This document shows, piece after piece, positions 62,049-64,000 of a DNA stretch of 64,000 nt. Source of the DNA: Marinomonas transparens (lineage in GTDB: Bacteria > Pseudomonadota > Gammaproteobacteria > Pseudomonadales > Marinomonadaceae); NCBI RefSeq assembly GCF_016463975.1, contig NZ_JAEMNX010000002.1:1-64000 (forward strand), in the 5' to 3' direction. Both the position numbers and the translations under genes were made by a program. The stretch's first letter is position 1. The number at the start of each line of letters is the position of its first letter. The notes beneath the pieces were generated by a model. The model made no database searches and was not told the origin of the DNA. It worked only from the letters and a program-made list of their open reading frames with translations.

Positions 62049-63227
62049 TTATACTATTTCAAACAAACCCGCAGCGCCCATACCGCCACCGATACACATA
62101 GAGACCACCACGTATTTAACCCCTCGGCGTTTGCCTTCAATCAAGGCATGACCGACCAAACGGGAGCCGCTCATACCGTATGGGTGCCCTAATGCGATAG
62201 CCCCACCGTTGACATTCAGTCGATCAATAGGAATCCCCAGTTTTTCCTGACAATACAGCACTTGCACAGCAAAGGCTTCATTGATCTCCCAAAGGCCAAT
62301 ATCGTCGACTTTCAAACCGGCTCTTTTCAGCAATTTAGGAATAGCAAAAACAGGACCTATCCCCATTTCATCCGGCTCACAACCCGCCACCGCAAAGCCA
62401 CGGAAAATACCTAACGGTGTTATTCCTCTCTGCTCGGCATAGGTCGAACTGGTTACCACACAGGCACTTGCGCCATCTGAAAACTGACTTGCATTCGCGG
62501 CTGTCACCACCCCGTTTGGCATTACCGCGCGAAGGTTCGCGATACTTTCATAGTCTGTGCCCGGGCGTATTCCCTCATCCGCTGAGACAGTAATTGGGCG
62601 TTGTTCATACTCACCCCTTGCCCGATCAAAAACGCCCATTAGGGTATCAAAAGGCGCAATTTCATCTGCAAAGCGTTTTTGTTCCTGAGCATCGGCGGCT
62701 CGGTTTTGACTGAGCACTCCATATTGATCCTGTGCTTCTCTTGATATGCCATAGCGCTGAGCAACTGTCTCTGCGGTTTGCAACATGCTCCAGTAGACTT
62801 CTGGAACTTGTCGCTCCAACGAATGTTCCTTTAGCAAGGCTAGGTTTGCATCATTCTGAATAAGTGAAATGGATTCTACGCCGCCTGCGACGTACACATC
62901 GCCTTCACCCGCCATAATGCGTTGTGCTGAAAAGGCGATACTTTGTAAGCCCGTGGCACAAAAGCGATTAATAGAAACCCCAGAGGTGGTAACAGGGCAT
63001 CCCGCCTTAAGAGCGATCTGACGGGCTATATTCATCCCCGCTGGTCCCTCAAGAAAAGTAGACCCCATCACCACATCTTCCACTTCTGCCAACTCAATGC
63101 CTGCGCGAGCGACGGCGTGCGCTACAACATGCCCCCCCATGGCGACTGGATGAGTCATATTAAATCCACCTCGCCAAGATTTAGTGAGCGCCGTTCTTGC
63201 TGTTGAAATTATGACTGAATCTACCAT
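62049..63227 (-). CDS. acetyl-CoA acetyltransferase (thiolase)
   Basis: 392-aa thiolase of the degradative type. Nucleophile Cys90 ([10 protein letters not shown]), His in [14 protein letters not shown] (about 348) and Cys in [12 protein letters not shown] (about 378). Cleaves 3-ketoacyl-CoA. Its ATG overlaps the 3-hydroxyacyl-CoA dehydrogenase stop by one base (TAATG), so both are co-translated as a beta-oxidation module. Confidence 0.93.
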   Translation of the reverse strand: MVDSVIISTARTALTKSWRGGFNMTHPVAMGGHVVAHAVARAGIELAEVEDVVMGSTFLEGPAGMNIARQIALKAGCPVTTSGVSINRFCATGLQSIAFSAQRIMAGEGDVYVAGGVESISLIQNDANLALLKEHSLERQVPEVYWSMLQTAETVAQRYGISREAQDQYGVLSQNRAADAQEQKRFADEIAPFDTLMGVFDRARGEYEQRPITVSADEGIRPGTDYESIANLRAVMPNGVVTAANASQFSDGASACVVTSSTYAEQRGITPLGIFRGFAVAGCEPDEMGIGPVFAIPKLLKRAGLKVDDIGLWEINEAFAVQVLYCQEKLGIPIDRLNVNGGAIALGHPYGMSGSRLVGHALIEGKRRGVKYVVVSMCIGGGMGAAGLFEIV

Positions 63228-64000
63228 TACAGACCTCCAACGTGATCAAAGTGATGTCCCTGCTGAGCAAGGTCTGAAATGAGTTTGGAAGGACTCCAAA
63301 AATTGGCATCCCCGTTCGTTTCGTTGGCAAATATTTCCAACTTTTGCTTAACAACCACCAAACCTTTTTGATTCGCGTAATGCATCGGACCACCACGTGA
63401 TGCGGGAAAACCATAACCATGGGTATAAACAACGTCTATATCACTCGCCCTAAGGGCAATACCTTCCTCTAAAATTCTCGCGCCTTCATTCACCAGAGCA
63501 TAAATACAACGCTCGATAATGTCGTCCTTACTAAACGGGCGGGCAACCACCCCATTAGATTCACGGACATCTTGAATCAGTCGATCAATCTCATCATCTG
63601 GAATGCCGCCACGTTGACCCGGTACATATTGATACCATCCCTTACCACTTTTTTGACCTAAGCGGCCAAGCTCACAAACTCGATCAGGAATAGAGGAAAA
63701 CTTAACCTCAGGCTTCTCAATGTAGGTTCGCTTTCTAATGGCCATGCCAACATCATTCCCAGCCAGATCCATCATGCGAAATGGCCCCATTGCCATACCC
63801 CATTCCTCTAATGCGCTATCAATCTCCCAAGGACTCGCCCCCGCTTCTACCATCAGGCCTGCGATCCGCAGGTATTCATTGATCATACGGTTACCGATAA
63901 AGCCATCACAGACACCAGACACAACGGCGGTTTTCTTAATGCGTTTTGCTAACTTCATAGCGGCAGACAGGACGGCATCAGAGGTAAGATCCGCTCTAAC
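63227..64000 (-). CDS. 3-hydroxyacyl-CoA dehydrogenase, FadB/FadJ-type, C-terminal part
   Basis: Open to the right edge: the frame is free of stops through 64000 upstream of an internal Met at 63958. It encodes the end of an NAD-binding 3HCDH domain ([20 protein letters not shown]), then the C-terminal helical 3HCDH domain with [14 protein letters not shown] and [12 protein letters not shown], then a second half-domain ([20 protein letters not shown]). This layout is that of multifunctional FadB/FadJ-type proteins or trifunctional peroxisomal ones, so a hydratase domain probably lies to the right. Works with the thiolase downstream. Confidence 0.9.
   Translation of the reverse strand, partial: VRADLTSDAVLSAAMKLAKRIKKTAVVSGVCDGFIGNRMINEYLRIAGLMVEAGASPWEIDSALEEWGMAMGPFRMMDLAGNDVGMAIRKRTYIEKPEVKFSSIPDRVCELGRLGQKSGKGWYQYVPGQRGGIPDDEIDRLIQDVRESNGVVARPFSKDDIIERCIYALVNEGARILEEGIALRASDIDVVYTHGYGFPASRGGPMHYANQKGLVVVKQKLEIFANETNGDANFWSPSKLISDLAQQGHHFDHVGGL

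Overview
The window reads as chromosome of a marine, metabolically versatile gammaproteobacterium. A Marinomonas-like member of the Oceanospirillales fits best, judging by moderate GC, two TRAP transporters, a yjfIJKLMC-type operon, short-cassette attC sites and lignin-type aromatic genes. This is an inference from gene content; there is no rRNA or marker gene to prove it, and I see no tRNA.

Layout. (1) 1-8.9 kb: the N-terminus of a two-partner-secretion exoprotein, a small rhomboid protease, a yjfIJKLMC-type operon, and several unassigned or decaying small genes. (2) 9-20.1 kb: an EAL-HDOD signalling protein, then a nine-kilobase minus-strand operon (aldehyde dehydrogenase, complete Liv-type ABC transporter, coniferyl-alcohol-dehydrogenase-like SDR, second aldehyde dehydrogenase). 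An AraC regulator is divergent from it, with direct-repeat operators between them. This looks like uptake and oxidation of an aryl or phenylpropanoid alcohol/aldehyde. (3) 20.1-23.9 kb: a CLCA_X-type metalloprotease-like protein, an AraC/SDR pair and a nucleotidyltransferase-HEPN fusion. (4) 24.3-27.9 kb: a cluster of integron gene cassettes with four complete attC sites and one truncated, but no integrase (a CALIN). An imperfect inverted repeat of about 150 bp lies on each side of it. (5) 29-39.7 kb: FAA hydrolase, D-lactate dehydrogenase, phosphoketolase, then an amidase plus a TRAP transporter (dctM-dctP-dctQ).

(6) 39.9-53.3 kb: a 13-kb catabolic island bounded by two near-identical 407-bp direct repeats. 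Each repeat carries the end of dctQ and the end of a marR gene. The left copy has an intact dctQ and a marR stump; the right copy has a dctQ stump and an intact marR. The island holds a short DUF1338 (2-oxoadipate dioxygenase-type) protein, an aminotransferase, an AmaB-type semialdehyde dehydrogenase, a ThDP enzyme, an Lrp regulator, a second TRAP system, an Asp/Glu-type racemase, a DadA-like oxidase and an unassigned permease. Together they suggest breakdown of lysine, pipecolate or a related (D-)amino acid through aminoadipate.

(7) 53.7-64 kb: MarR with two palindromic operators, then a divergent operon of two aldehyde dehydrogenases, a MetA-type outer-membrane protein, a DUF2306 membrane protein and an acyl-CoA ligase. 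It faces a convergent thiolase and 3-hydroxyacyl-CoA dehydrogenase (running off the right edge). This would be oxidation of an alcohol/aldehyde or aromatic side chain to a CoA thioester followed by beta-oxidation.
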